Origin: Staphylococcus canis
GTDB taxonomy: Bacteria > Bacillota > Bacilli > Staphylococcales > Staphylococcaceae
Assembly (NCBI RefSeq): GCF_016238445.1
Contig: NZ_JABANU010000006.1
Location: 1-64,000, forward strand
Length of the DNA stretch: 64,000 nt
Direction: 5' to 3'
Below, piece by piece: positions 45,355 to 55,647 of the stretch. The position numbers were made by a program, and so were the translations under genes. Within the stretch, counting starts at the first letter, position 1. Each line of letters begins with the position of its first letter. The notes beneath the pieces are model-generated. The model saw only the letters and a program-made list of their open reading frames with translations, was not told the DNA's origin and searched no databases.

Positions 45355-45565
45355 CAACATGAACTAACGCAATACTTAAACTGAATAGTGCAAGTATGCG
45401 TTGCGTGCGTGTTTGGTACAGTAATATAAGATACACAGATAAGACTGTAGTTAATGCAACAATTAGAATTCGAATGCTTAAGTAATCGATTCCTAAAGTT
45501 TGAAATGTAAGTATCAATCCCACTAAATTGATGATTGAAAATAAGATTAAAATAATATTTCGCAT
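45314..45565 (-). CDS. Small membrane protein of unknown function
   Basis: An 83-residue protein with three hydrophobic helices (about 5-22, 28-50 and 58-78). ATG 45565 follows GGAGGTC with good spacing, better than the upstream in-frame codon at 45583. It overlaps the 3' end of the VOC gene on the other strand. I do not recognise a family. The ribosome site supports it as real. Confidence 0.65.
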   Translation of the reverse strand: MRNIILILFSIINLVGLILTFQTLGIDYLSIRILIVALTTVLSVYLILLYQTRTQRILALFSLSIALVHVVMLVRAVYLTLYH

Positions 45566-45652
45566 TAATTTGACCTCCGTCACAGATTATAACACAATAA
45601 GATATAAGGCTAATTTAATACGATTTCGTTAGATAAGGAGTAGTAGAAAAGA

Positions 45653-46921
45653 ATGAAGTTAATGAATATTACGAATCAAGATCATGATGCTTTTGTAAAA
45701 AGTCATCCGAATGGTGATTTACTTCAGTTAACACAATGGGGTGAGACCAAAAAGTTAACAGGTTGGTACGCTAAACGTATCGCTGTAGGTGAAAATGGAG
45801 AAATTAAAGGCGTAGGACAATTACTATTTAAAAAAATTCCGCGTACGCCCTATACACTTTGTTATGTATCAAGAGGGTTTGTAGTTGATTATACAGATTT
45901 ACGTGCTGTTAAAACACTTTTAGCAGAAGCGATAAAAATCGCAAAAGCTGAAAAAGCATATACAATTAAAATTGATCCCGATGTCGAAGTCGATAAAGGA
46001 ATGACTGTAGTTCAAGAATTAAAAGATTTAGGTTTCCGTCACAAAGGATTTAAAGATGGATTAGCTAAAGATTACATTCAACCTCGAATGACAATGATCA
46101 CACCAATTGATAAAACGGATGAAGAACTCATTCAAAGCTTTGAAAATCGTAATCGTTCAAAAGTGCGTTTGGCCATGAAACGTGGTACGGTTGTTGAGCG
46201 CAAGTCACGTGAAGATCTTAAAATATTCGCAGACCTTATGAAAGAAACAGGTGAGCGAGATGGCTTTTTAACACGTGATGTTTCTTATTTTGAAACAATT
46301 TATGATGCGTTACATCCAGATGGAGATGCTGAACTCTTCTTAGTGAAATTAGATCCAATCTCTACGCTCAAAAGTTTTAAAGCAGAAGATGAAGCATTAG
46401 AAGAAGAAAAGGACAAACTCAAGCAAAAGAAAACACAATCTAAAAAGATTAAAAATAAAATTAAAGATGTTGAATTGAAGCAACAAAAAAATAATGAACT
46501 GATTAAAGAGCTTGAAGAACTCAAAACGACACATCCAGAAGGTATCTATTTATCAGGAGCGTTATTAATGTTTGCTGGACATAAGTCATACTACTTATAT
46601 GGAGCTTCATCTGATCACTATCGTGACTTCTTACCAAACCATCATATGCAATTTGAAATGATGAAATTTGCACGAGAAAAAGGAGCGAAAACGTACGATT
46701 TTGGTGGTACGGATAATAACCCAAGCAAATCATCAAGTCATTATGGACTATGGGCATTCAAAAAAGCATGGGGGACGCATTTAAGTGAGAAAATTGGAGA
46801 ATTTGACTTTGTTTTAAATCCAGTGGTGTATAAAGCTGTAGAGCAGTTTAAGCCACAATTGACACAAGCCAAAATTAAAATTGTGCGTAAACTCAAAGCA
46901 ATCAAAGATAACCGGAGATAG
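45653..46921 (+). CDS. fmhB: FmhB/FemX, first-glycine ligase of the peptidoglycan bridge
   Basis: A 422-residue, glycyl-tRNA-dependent ligase that adds the first Gly to Lys of lipid II. It is nearly collinear with S. aureus FmhB, for example HPNGDLLQLTQWGETKKLTGWYA, KIDPDVEVDKG, FENRNRSKVRLAMKRGT, GERDGFLTRD, HPEGIYLSGALLMFAG and YDFGGTDNNP. The coiled-coil helical arm is about residues 240-295. The protein is cytosolic, essential in S. aureus, and here sits before the RND pump gene. GGAG is weak but placed correctly. Confidence 0.95.
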   Translation: MKLMNITNQDHDAFVKSHPNGDLLQLTQWGETKKLTGWYAKRIAVGENGEIKGVGQLLFKKIPRTPYTLCYVSRGFVVDYTDLRAVKTLLAEAIKIAKAEKAYTIKIDPDVEVDKGMTVVQELKDLGFRHKGFKDGLAKDYIQPRMTMITPIDKTDEELIQSFENRNRSKVRLAMKRGTVVERKSREDLKIFADLMKETGERDGFLTRDVSYFETIYDALHPDGDAELFLVKLDPISTLKSFKAEDEALEEEKDKLKQKKTQSKKIKNKIKDVELKQQKNNELIKELEELKTTHPEGIYLSGALLMFAGHKSYYLYGASSDHYRDFLPNHHMQFEMMKFAREKGAKTYDFGGTDNNPSKSSSHYGLWAFKKAWGTHLSEKIGEFDFVLNPVVYKAVEQFKPQLTQAKIKIVRKLKAIKDNRR

Positions 46922-46938
46922 AGAGACATGTGAATAAG

Positions 46939-46989
46939 TAGGAGTGAGGACGATTTATAGATTCATCTTTAACGACTCGCTCCTATTTT
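46939..46989 (+). terminator. Probable terminator after fmhB
   Basis: TAGGAGTGAG pairs with CTCGCTCCTA (one G-T pair) around a 27-base loop and is followed by TTTTA. Confidence 0.55.
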
Positions 46990-47019
46990 ACATATGAATA
47001 TAATAATGGAGGTACTCAT

Positions 47020-50000
47020 ATGATTAAAAAATTGATAGACTTTTCACTATCAAATAAATTCGCGGTTATGTTGATGGTATTGTTAGTTATCATTGGAGGT
47101 ATTTATTCAAGTTTTAAAATGCGTCTTGAATTATTACCTGATGTCGAACCTCCTACGATGACGATTGCAACTGCAATGCCAGGCGCAACACCAGAAACCG
47201 TAATGAAAGAAGTCAGTGATCCGATTGACGATCAAATTCGGGGGATGGCAGATGTAGAGAGTGTTAAAACAGAATCGCTATCCAATGTTTCACTGATTAC
47301 AATAAATTTTGACGAAAAAACAAACTTAGATGATGCAGAACAAAAAATACAAAAAACATTGAGCAAAATCAACTTTGACGATCAAGTCGAAGAGCCAGAT
47401 ATTCAACGTAACTCAATGAATGCATTTCCAGTCGTAGCCTACTCTGTCTTACAAAAAGACGATAATGTAAAAGAAGCAACTTCAAAAGTAAAAAACAACC
47501 TCATTCCAAAGCTCCAAACTATTGATGGTGTTCAAAATGTAAATCTCAATGGTCAAACAGAACGTAAAGTAAGTATTCAATTTAACCAAGAAAAATTACA
47601 AGGTATTGGACTTAACGAAAAACAAGTGACTGACTATATTGAGGGAGCAACTAAAGAAGCACCCCTCGGACTATTCCAATTTGGAGATACTGAAAAGTCT
47701 GTGATAGTAGATGGTCAATTCACATCTGTAAATGCTTTAAAAGATATGAACATCCCAGTCACAGCCCTTCAACAAAGTAATAGTACATCAAGCGAAGACG
47801 ATTCTAAGCAAAATGACCAACCAGAATCATCTGCTCAAACAATGACACAACCTCCAGAAAGTGAATCAACACCACGTGAAGTTAAATTAAGTGATATAGC
47901 TCAAGTAAAATTATTAGATGAACGTGATTCGATATCAAGAACAAATGGTAAAGAAGCAGTTGATATCCAAGTCATTAAAGCACAAGATGCAAATACAGTG
48001 GCTGTAGCGAATAAAGTTGATAAAGTTGTTAATGACTTTATTAAGGACAATAAAGATCTTAAATCTGTTCAAATTATGGATACAGCTAAACCAATACAAG
48101 ACTCACTTAACACGATGATTGAAAAAGCACTTTTAGGATCTATTGTTGCGATTATTGTTATTATGCTATTCTTACGTAATATACGAATGACGGCCATTGC
48201 ACTTGTATCCATTCCGATGTCATTATTAATCGCGATGATGGCATTGAAATTAACAGATGTTTCCTTAAATATCCTGACACTCGGTGCGTTAACAGTAGCG
48301 GTAGGTCGTGTTATCGACGACTCTATTGTAGTCATAGAGAATATATATAGACGGCTTAATCGAACGGATGAACCTTTATCGGGCGAACCACTCATTGTCT
48401 CTGCGACAAAAGAAGTGTTTATACCGATTATGTCATCTACACTAGTAACCATCGTTGTGTTTGCACCATTGGCATTCGTAACTGGCTCAGTAGGTCAAAT
48501 GTTTAGACCGTTTGCTTATGCAGTGAGCTTTAGTTTACTCGCCTCATTATTAATTTCGATTACAGTAGTACCAATGTTAGGTTCGGTCTTTTTCAAAAAA
48601 GGATTAAAGAAAAAATCCCAAACACAATTGGGTGTAGTAGGTACTGGGTATAGAAAAGTGCTGAACTGGAGTCTTAATCATAAGTGGATTGTATTATTAC
48701 TTAGTACGTTATTACTTGTTGGTGTGCTCATTTTAGGTGTCATGAAAGTGGGAACAAGCTTTATTTCTACAGGCGAAGATAAATTTATGGCGTTAACATA
48801 TACGGCTAAACCTGGAGAAACTGAAGCAGGTGTTCTAAAAAATGCCGAGCAAGTCGACAAATATTTGCAAAACAACAAATATGTTAAAAATGTTCAATAT
48901 TCAGTAGGTGGCAAGTCGCCGATAGACCCAACAGGCGATACAAACAATATGGCATTAATGGTAGAATATGCATCTGATACACCAAACTTTGATGAAGAAC
49001 CTGAAAAAGTTTTAAACGATATCGACCGTTATCATCATAAAGGTGAATGGCAACAACTGGATATCGGAACAGGTGGTATGAATAATGCATTAGAAGTGAA
49101 AGTGACAGGACCATCAACAAAAGCGATTGAAGGTACAGTTAAATCAGTTGAAAAAGAAATGAAAACGGTTAACGGATTGACGAATGTTAAATCTGACCTT
49201 ACAGAAACATATGAAGAATATCGCGTTAAAGTTGATTCGGATCGTGCAAGTCGTTACGGTGTGACTGCAGGACAACTTGCATTACTGTTAAATCAAAATA
49301 TTCCTGAAGTGACAGTGTCACAAGTAAAAGACAAACAACACACATATGATGTTGTCGTTAAACATGAAAAAGAAACACATTGGACTGAACAAAAATTAAA
49401 AGAAACACCACTACCGACACCTGTTGACCCTAATGCAACATTAAGTGATATCGCGTCAATAGAAAAATCGACGACACCAAATTCACTGGTTAAAGAAGGT
49501 GGAGATTATACAAGCACAGTAACTGGCCAAATCTCAGGTGATGATGTGGGTGCCATTTCACAACAAGTTCTGAAAAAACTTGAACAGTTAGATACACCAA
49601 GTGATGTGCATACTTCACTCGGTGGTACAAACGAAGATATTCAAGATGCATTCTCTCAACTTGCGATTGCTATGCTTGCAGCGATTATTATCGTTTATCT
49701 AGTGTTAGTTTTAACATTCAAAGGTGCATTGGCACCATTTACAATTTTATTTTCACTACCGTATACTGTGATAGGTGTAGTCCTTGCACTTATTTTTACA
49801 GGTGAAACATTATCTGTACCAAGCATGATTGGTGTGCTCATGTTAATCGGTATTGTCGTAACTAACGCTATCGTGTTAATTGATCGTGTTATTACGAATG
49901 AAAGACAAGGCTTAACGATGAAAGAAGCGTTGTTAGAAGCGGGAGGCACGCGTATTAGACCTATTTTAATGACCGCGATTGCAACAATCGGTGCATTGAT

Positions 50001-50157
50001 TCCTTTACTTTTTGGACAAGATAGTTCAATTCTTATCTCAAAAGGACTTGCAGCAACAGTGATTGGTGGGTTATTATCATCTACATTACTAACATTAATT
50101 GTAGTACCCGTTATTTACGAAATTCTATTTACACTGAAGCGTAAAATGATAAAGTAA
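47020..50157 (+). CDS. RND-superfamily transporter (AcrB-type)
   Basis: A 1045-residue pump with the HAE1/AcrB layout: helix 1 near 14-32, a large outer loop (about 35-355), helices 2-6, a second outer loop (about 580-860) and helices 8-12. VAVGRVIDDSIVVIENIYRR holds the helix-4 Asp residues of the proton relay. A Ser/Gln/Glu-rich insert lies near 255-285. It corresponds to the S. aureus gene downstream of fmhB. No adaptor or outer-membrane partner is needed or present. The substrate is unknown; the position suggests an envelope role. Confidence 0.9.
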   Translation: MIKKLIDFSLSNKFAVMLMVLLVIIGGIYSSFKMRLELLPDVEPPTMTIATAMPGATPETVMKEVSDPIDDQIRGMADVESVKTESLSNVSLITINFDEKTNLDDAEQKIQKTLSKINFDDQVEEPDIQRNSMNAFPVVAYSVLQKDDNVKEATSKVKNNLIPKLQTIDGVQNVNLNGQTERKVSIQFNQEKLQGIGLNEKQVTDYIEGATKEAPLGLFQFGDTEKSVIVDGQFTSVNALKDMNIPVTALQQSNSTSSEDDSKQNDQPESSAQTMTQPPESESTPREVKLSDIAQVKLLDERDSISRTNGKEAVDIQVIKAQDANTVAVANKVDKVVNDFIKDNKDLKSVQIMDTAKPIQDSLNTMIEKALLGSIVAIIVIMLFLRNIRMTAIALVSIPMSLLIAMMALKLTDVSLNILTLGALTVAVGRVIDDSIVVIENIYRRLNRTDEPLSGEPLIVSATKEVFIPIMSSTLVTIVVFAPLAFVTGSVGQMFRPFAYAVSFSLLASLLISITVVPMLGSVFFKKGLKKKSQTQLGVVGTGYRKVLNWSLNHKWIVLLLSTLLLVGVLILGVMKVGTSFISTGEDKFMALTYTAKPGETEAGVLKNAEQVDKYLQNNKYVKNVQYSVGGKSPIDPTGDTNNMALMVEYASDTPNFDEEPEKVLNDIDRYHHKGEWQQLDIGTGGMNNALEVKVTGPSTKAIEGTVKSVEKEMKTVNGLTNVKSDLTETYEEYRVKVDSDRASRYGVTAGQLALLLNQNIPEVTVSQVKDKQHTYDVVVKHEKETHWTEQKLKETPLPTPVDPNATLSDIASIEKSTTPNSLVKEGGDYTSTVTGQISGDDVGAISQQVLKKLEQLDTPSDVHTSLGGTNEDIQDAFSQLAIAMLAAIIIVYLVLVLTFKGALAPFTILFSLPYTVIGVVLALIFTGETLSVPSMIGVLMLIGIVVTNAIVLIDRVITNERQGLTMKEALLEAGGTRIRPILMTAIATIGALIPLLFGQDSSILISKGLAATVIGGLLSSTLLTLIVVPVIYEILFTLKRKMIK

Positions 50158-50184
50158 ACATCATAAGACATTTTAATAATAGAT

Positions 50185-50279
50185 AAGCATCTTATGAAGT
50201 GAGGACAGTATAAGCTATTGAATTCTGATTGTATTCTGAATCAAAGTATGTCCTACTTCTAAGATGTGTAGTCTATTAT
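50185..50279 (+). other. Foldable region between RND and aminotransferase genes
   Basis: GAAGTGAGGACA faces TGTCCTACTTC with one bulge, and further bases inside can pair. No clean T-run follows, so termination is uncertain. Confidence 0.35.
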
Positions 50280-50294
50280 AGAAGGGGAGTAAGT

Positions 50295-51446
50295 ATGAGT
50301 TATACAACAATATTGAATGAAATTCCGGATAGTTATTTTGGAAAGACAATGGGAAGAAAAGTCGAACATGGCCCATTGCCATTAATTAACTTAGCAGTAG
50401 GTATACCTGATTCAGATACACCACAAGTAATATTAAATGAACTGAGTCAAGCGATTTTAAAACCAGAGAACCAAAAGTATCTCGCATTTCAAGGAAAAGA
50501 TACCTTTAAACAAGCCATAGTTGATTTTTATCAACGTCAATTTAATGTCACGCTCGATCCTGAAAAAGAAGTATGTATACTATATGGGACTAAAAACGGT
50601 CTTGTAGCTTTACCAACGTGTACGATTGAACCTGGTGAAGAAGTCCTATTACCTGATCCTGGATACACTGATTATTTAGCAGGAGTTTTACTCGCAAAAG
50701 GGCAACCGAACCCATTACCATTATTACCTGAAAATCATTATTTACCGGATTGGGAAAATATTGATACATCAAAAACGAAACTCATTTATTTAACATATCC
50801 AAACAACCCAACAGGCTCTGTAGCTACACCGGAATTTTTCCAAGATACAATCAATCGTTTCAAAGGCACAGAAACAAAAATTGTGCATGATTTTGCGTAT
50901 CAAGCGTTTGGTTTTGATCATCCGAATCCGAGTATATTACAAGCAGAAGGGGCGAAAGATGTGGCTGTTGAAGTCTTTTCATTTTCAAAAGGCTACAATA
51001 TGTCAGGATATCGTGTTGGCTTTGCGGTAGGTAATGCGGACATTATTAAAAATTTACAAAAATATCATACACACACGCAAGCAGGCATGTATGGTGCATT
51101 ACAAGATGCATGTACAGTTGCATTAAATGAGTGTGATGATGTTTTAGAAGAGCAAAATGAAATCTTTGCGCGTAGACGAGATATCATTGAGCGCGCACTA
51201 GTAGAGGCTGATATTCCACACGAACCTATTAAAGGTGGTATATTCTTATGGCTACAATGTCCTCCGGGATATTCAAGTGATGCGTTTATTGAATATTTAC
51301 TAAAAGAGTTATCAATATTAGCAGCGCCTGGGCATCCGTTTGGTGAACGTGGTGAGGGATACGTACGTGTCTCATTTTCTATAGATGAAGCACAACTCAA
51401 AGAAGCTTTAAATCGTCTTGTGTCTATACAACATTTATATCATTAA
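50295..51446 (+). CDS. PLP-dependent aminotransferase, class I/II
   Basis: A 383-residue fold-type I enzyme. DPGYTDYLAGVLLAKG, TYPNNPTGSVAT and the PLP lysine K232 in SFSKGYNMSGYRVGFAVG are clear, and VRVSFSIDE is the carboxylate-binding Arg segment. It is of the LL-diaminopimelate/alanine-type subgroup, but the substrate is unassigned. ATG 50295 follows AAGGGGAGT; the upstream in-frame stretch from 50229 is not family-like. Confidence 0.87.
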   Translation: MSYTTILNEIPDSYFGKTMGRKVEHGPLPLINLAVGIPDSDTPQVILNELSQAILKPENQKYLAFQGKDTFKQAIVDFYQRQFNVTLDPEKEVCILYGTKNGLVALPTCTIEPGEEVLLPDPGYTDYLAGVLLAKGQPNPLPLLPENHYLPDWENIDTSKTKLIYLTYPNNPTGSVATPEFFQDTINRFKGTETKIVHDFAYQAFGFDHPNPSILQAEGAKDVAVEVFSFSKGYNMSGYRVGFAVGNADIIKNLQKYHTHTQAGMYGALQDACTVALNECDDVLEEQNEIFARRRDIIERALVEADIPHEPIKGGIFLWLQCPPGYSSDAFIEYLLKELSILAAPGHPFGERGEGYVRVSFSIDEAQLKEALNRLVSIQHLYH

Positions 51447-51523
51447 AAACAAGTTTCGTATTGTTGCGTTTGAAAACTTTACAAGAGATGCGTGATCTCA
51501 TCATTTCCAGTTTGATATTGTAT

Positions 51524-51566
51524 AAAAAAGACTGATTTTCACATAAAATGAGAATCAGTCTTTTTT
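51524..51566. terminator. Bidirectional terminator
   Basis: AAAAAAGACTGATTTTC and GAGAATCAGTCTTTTTT form a near-perfect stem between convergent genes. Confidence 0.88.
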
Positions 51567-51597
51567 GATTAGATTTATATCTGCACACTTTTCTGTG

Positions 51598-51915
51598 TTA
51601 CATTACTACAAATGCTAAGATAATATAGATTACTACTATCAATATAGAAACTAAATTTAAAAGTTGGACTCCTTTTTGATCGCCTTTAGCATGTTTAAAT
51701 GCGGTAATTTCAATATTTGCGATTAACAGTACTAGCACTACAAACAACCACCATGCTGAAGCCGGGTAATACGTTAAAGAAGTTGCGACGACTATAATAA
51801 GTAATAACCCCATGAGACCACGTAAAATTTTAGGAAGTCTCATGTTCATCTTAAAGATACTGATATAGCTCACAACGAGATACAAAAGTGGTAAGAGTAT
51901 CAAATAGAGTAACAT
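51598..51915 (-). CDS. Small membrane protein of unknown function
   Basis: A 105-residue protein with four hydrophobic helices spanning most of its length and a short polar loop AFKHAKGDQKG. ATG 51915 is favoured because GAAAGG lies about 9 bases before it; the ATG at 51924 directly follows the ribosome site. I do not recognise a family or a function. Confidence 0.65.
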   Translation of the reverse strand: MLLYLILLPLLYLVVSYISIFKMNMRLPKILRGLMGLLLIIVVATSLTYYPASAWWLFVVLVLLIANIEITAFKHAKGDQKGVQLLNLVSILIVVIYIILAFVVM

Positions 51916-52111
51916 GACCTGCATCCTTTCTACTTTATATCAATTGGAGATTTCAAAAATAAAACAACATTATCATCATTAGGCGCATGTTTGGATTGTT
52001 ACTTTTCCTTAAATCAATTGCAATCCTATATACATTTTAAAAATAGCTCATATCATTCAAAAGAGGGGATGATTGGCGCCTTATACGATGTATTTATTAC
52101 AAACTATGTAA

Positions 52112-52279
52112 TTACTGTTGACGAAGTTGTGTACGTAATTCTGAAATTTGTTTTTCAATACTTTCGAGTTGTTGAATCAGTGGGTCAACGGCTTGAGATG
52201 TTGATTCACGCTTTTCTAAATCTCCTTGTAATCGAATATAGTCTAATTTTAATTCTTCTAATTGATCTTCTAATCCCAT
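52112..52279 (-). CDS. Short coiled-coil protein (SE1832-like)
   Basis: A 55-residue, highly charged helical protein starting MGLEDQLEELKLDYIRLQ with heptad-like spacing, and DPLIQQLESIEKQISELRTQL near the end. I believe it is the small conserved staphylococcal family annotated after SE1832; its function is unknown. The strong AAGGAGG is 11 bases from ATG 52279. The longer in-frame reading from 52309 includes the ribosome site. The opposite-strand frame here is a shadow. Confidence 0.7.
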   Translation of the reverse strand: MGLEDQLEELKLDYIRLQGDLEKRESTSQAVDPLIQQLESIEKQISELRTQLRQQ

Positions 52280-52379
52280 AAAACAAACATCCTCCTTTTT
52301 TATTAACATTTATTATAACATGCGTTTTCAATAATCATAAATCGGATGCGTTAATCATATTACTGTGATGGAACTACAG

Positions 52380-53261
52380 TCAAAATGTCAATTGATTACC
52401 GGATACATATTTAAATTTACGATATTCTGATGAGATATGGAAACCAAGTTCGTTAAAACGTTCTACAAGGCGATGATTTTTACTTCGAATTTTAAAATAA
52501 ATTTGAGTGACCTCTTTTTCATTTAAAGCAAAGTGAATCGCATGTTGTATTAAATCAAAAGCAATACCTTTTAAGCGATAATCCGAATGGGACGAAAAGT
52601 ACTTGATTTCAGCGTGCTGATGTTGTGTATCAATAATCAAATATAGATACCCTTTTAATATACCTTCTGCCATATATAAAAAGAGATGATGATTGTCATC
52701 TAATGAAGCTTCAATGTCTCGAGCTGACATCGCATTATGCGTGAAAGTGGATTCATGTAACTTTTGAAATGCACGGAAATAGTTTGGGTGGTACTCGATC
52801 ATGTGATGTAAGTTCTCAGACTCCCCAATATCGTTTTGTGCTTCTAAATAGTAGTCTGTGAAAGTGTATGACGCACCAATCGTTTTCATATAGGACTTAA
52901 TATGTTGATGTTCAGCTGCATAAGCAAAGTAATATGTTGTATGGGGATCGTGATGTTGAATCATTTCATAAAATAAGGATTTAAACACTGGACCAGTTGG
53001 TGTGTAACCTTGCTTGATAATTGGGCCTATAACTTTAAAACGACCTTCAAAATACGGCATGCACATGAGTGCCATTTGGATCGTTTGATTGTCTCTTACA
53101 ATATATATACCTGTCGTTTCCATAATTTCATCTATAAAAAGTGATAAACCTGCTTCAGATTTTAATGGAAGCTTATTCGTATAAGATTGTGCCTTGTTGA
53201 CGTTATCTTGAATAAATGTCATAACTTCTAATTTTGACTCTGCTTTAGTAATCTCCATCAT
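52380..53261 (-). CDS. GNAT-family acetyltransferase
   Basis: A 293-residue protein with a C-terminal GNAT domain (about 150-293): SDYRLKGIAFDLIQHAIHFAL is the acetyl-CoA loop, and KNHRLVERFNELGFH follows. The N-terminal half has a similar size and may be a second, degenerate GNAT module. GGAGGAGGGGC precedes ATG 53261 (a second ATG follows directly). The substrate is unknown. It is divergent from topB. Confidence 0.78.
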   Translation of the reverse strand: MMEITKAESKLEVMTFIQDNVNKAQSYTNKLPLKSEAGLSLFIDEIMETTGIYIVRDNQTIQMALMCMPYFEGRFKVIGPIIKQGYTPTGPVFKSLFYEMIQHHDPHTTYYFAYAAEHQHIKSYMKTIGASYTFTDYYLEAQNDIGESENLHHMIEYHPNYFRAFQKLHESTFTHNAMSARDIEASLDDNHHLFLYMAEGILKGYLYLIIDTQHQHAEIKYFSSHSDYRLKGIAFDLIQHAIHFALNEKEVTQIYFKIRSKNHRLVERFNELGFHISSEYRKFKYVSGNQLTF

Positions 53262-53398
53262 GCCCCTCCTCCAAAGAAATACTTATATTTATTATAAGTG
53301 GTTTTAGAAAGAATTGAAAGAAGGGATAAATGGATGTGTATGCAGTAAGTTGAACGTGTTACAATAAGGCCAATACATCATATAAAGGAAGATAAACT

Positions 53399-55531
53399 AT
53401 GAAATCATTAATTTTAGCAGAAAAGCCTTCTGTCGGACGTGATATTGCTAAAGCATTAAATGTGACACAAGCACGCAATGGTTTTTTTGAAAATAATAAA
53501 TATATTATTACTTGGGCGTTAGGTCATTTAGTGACAAATGCCACACCAGAGCAATATGATAAAAAGTATCAGAAGTGGGTATTAAGCGATTTGCCAATTA
53601 TCCCTAAAACTATGAAAACGGTTGTGATTGGTAAAACACGTAAGCAATTCAATACCGTACAACAACTGATGAAAAGAGATGACGTGAAAGAAATTATTAT
53701 CGCGACAGATGCTGGACGTGAAGGAGAACTTGTTGCCCGATTGATTATTGATAAAGCGCATATCCGTAAACCGATTAAACGTTTATGGATCAGTTCAGTT
53801 ACTGAAAAAGCGATTCGCGAAGGGTTTAAACATTTGAAAGACGGTAGAGCATATAATCATTTGTATCAAGCAGCGCTCGCACGAAGTGAAGCAGATTGGA
53901 TTGTTGGGATTAATGCTACTCGTGCGCTAACTACAAAATATGATGCACAATTGTCTTTAGGCCGTGTACAAACGCCTACGATTCAACTGGTAGCGACACG
54001 TCAACAAGAAATCAAACAGTTCCAACCGCGTAGTTATTATACATTGACTGTGCAATATCAAGACGCCACATTTGAATATATTCATCAGCACCGTATTTTT
54101 GATCGTACAGCGCTAGAGAAGGTTGTTGAAAATATTCGAGATCATTCAGCACGTGTGACATCAGTGGAAGAAAAAACAAAAAAGACTTATCCGGGTTTAC
54201 TATATAATTTAACTGATTTACAACAAGCGGCATATCAGAGATATCGGATGGGTGCAAAGCAAACTTTAAATGCATTACAGCAGTTATATGAACGTCATAA
54301 GTTGGTGACATATCCAAGAACAGACTCTAATTATTTAACAACAGATATGGCAGATACGATACAAGAACGTGTACAAGCGACAATGGCGACAGATTACCGT
54401 GAAGCGGCTAAAGCGTTAATTAAGCAAACATTCACTGCTAAGGCGAAGTTTATAAATAACCATAAAGTGTCTGACCACCATGCAATTATTCCAACTGAAG
54501 TAAGACCACATTTAGAACAATTATCTGCGAGCGAAAAAAATGTGTATTTATTAGTCGTTCAACGATTTTTAGAAGTCTTATCACGCCCGTATCAATATAA
54601 AGAAAAGAAAATAACGCTAAATATCAATGGAGAAAAGTTCCAACATCAATCCCATGAAACGCTACAATTAGGATTCAAAGCATTACAAAAAAATCAAACT
54701 GTTAATCATACGCGTATCTCCTTAAAAGAAGGGGATGTAATTCAAACACAAGGTGCTACAATTCACTCACATGAAACAACGCCGCCGCCTTATTTTAATG
54801 AAGGCACATTACTTAAAGCGATGGAGCGCCCAGACCAGTTTATTAAAATTAAAGATAAGCGCTCAGCACAGACATTAAAATCAACAGGTGGTATCGGAAC
54901 AGTTGCGACACGTGCAGATATTATTGATAAGCTTTTCAAAATGAATGCGATTGAAAATCAAGACGGTAAAATCAAAGTGACTTCTAAAGGGCGTCAAATA
55001 TTAGAACTTGCTCCAGAAGCGCTTACTTCTCCATTATTAACAGCAGAATGGGAAGATAAATTAACGCAAATTGAAAAAGGTAAATATCAACGTCAACAAT
55101 TTATAAATGAAATGAAACAGTTTACCCATGAAATCATTCAAACAATTAAAAACAGTGACCAAAAATATAAACATGATAATTTGACGACGGCGGAATGTCC
55201 AACGTGTGGTAAGTTTATGTTAAAAGTTAAAACTAAAAATGGCTCTATGTTGGTTTGCCAAGATCCTTCATGTAAGACAAAAAAAGATGTACAAACTAAA
55301 ACAAAAGCACGATGTCCGCAATGTAAGAAGCGCCTCACAAAATTCGGTACTGGAAAAAGTGCAACATATCGTTGTGTGTGTGGATTTACAGAAACTCAAG
55401 AAAATATGGACAAGCGCTTTAAAAATAAAGGGAAAGATAAAGTATCTAAACGAGATATGAAAAAGTATATGAAAGACGAGGAGTTAGATAACAATCCATT
55501 TAAAGATGCATTGCAAGGATTGAAACTATAA
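53399..55531 (+). CDS. topB: DNA topoisomerase III
   Basis: A 710-residue type IA topoisomerase. The N-terminal TOPRIM domain starts [17 protein letters not shown] and has [17 protein letters not shown] with the acidic metal site. The catalytic Tyr is Tyr305 in [25 protein letters not shown] is a core motif. The tail has two Cys-rich zinc-ribbon-like segments (CPTC...CQDPSC and CPQC...CVC) and a Lys-rich end. The ribosome site AAAGGAAG is 9 bases from the ATG. Confidence 0.94.
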   Translation: MKSLILAEKPSVGRDIAKALNVTQARNGFFENNKYIITWALGHLVTNATPEQYDKKYQKWVLSDLPIIPKTMKTVVIGKTRKQFNTVQQLMKRDDVKEIIIATDAGREGELVARLIIDKAHIRKPIKRLWISSVTEKAIREGFKHLKDGRAYNHLYQAALARSEADWIVGINATRALTTKYDAQLSLGRVQTPTIQLVATRQQEIKQFQPRSYYTLTVQYQDATFEYIHQHRIFDRTALEKVVENIRDHSARVTSVEEKTKKTYPGLLYNLTDLQQAAYQRYRMGAKQTLNALQQLYERHKLVTYPRTDSNYLTTDMADTIQERVQATMATDYREAAKALIKQTFTAKAKFINNHKVSDHHAIIPTEVRPHLEQLSASEKNVYLLVVQRFLEVLSRPYQYKEKKITLNINGEKFQHQSHETLQLGFKALQKNQTVNHTRISLKEGDVIQTQGATIHSHETTPPPYFNEGTLLKAMERPDQFIKIKDKRSAQTLKSTGGIGTVATRADIIDKLFKMNAIENQDGKIKVTSKGRQILELAPEALTSPLLTAEWEDKLTQIEKGKYQRQQFINEMKQFTHEIIQTIKNSDQKYKHDNLTTAECPTCGKFMLKVKTKNGSMLVCQDPSCKTKKDVQTKTKARCPQCKKRLTKFGTGKSATYRCVCGFTETQENMDKRFKNKGKDKVSKRDMKKYMKDEELDNNPFKDALQGLKL

Positions 55532-55542
55532 ACTCTAAATCT

Positions 55543-55576
55543 CGAACATAAGATATAGAAAAAGATGAAAAGTTCG
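55543..55576. promoter_or_regulatory. Possible PurBox pair upstream of purine permease
   Basis: CGAAC (55543-55547) and the inverted GTTCG (55572-55576) are separated by 24 bases in an AT-rich setting, close to the two-box arrangement bound by PurR. The base before each core is not the consensus C, so support is moderate. Confidence 0.4.
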
Positions 55577-55647
55577 TATTTCATATTGAAATCAAGTGCT
55601 AAACGTATTAAACTATGAAAGTATTTTAAAAAAGAGGAGAAGAAACA

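Noticed and set aside
51991-52281. Plus-strand 96-codon frame
   Set aside because: It lies antisense to the 55-residue coiled-coil gene, which has a strong ribosome site; the frame itself has none and looks non-coding.
55532-55647. Purine riboswitch before the NCS2 permease
   Set aside because: The conserved three-way junction sequence is not found in the 116-base gap.
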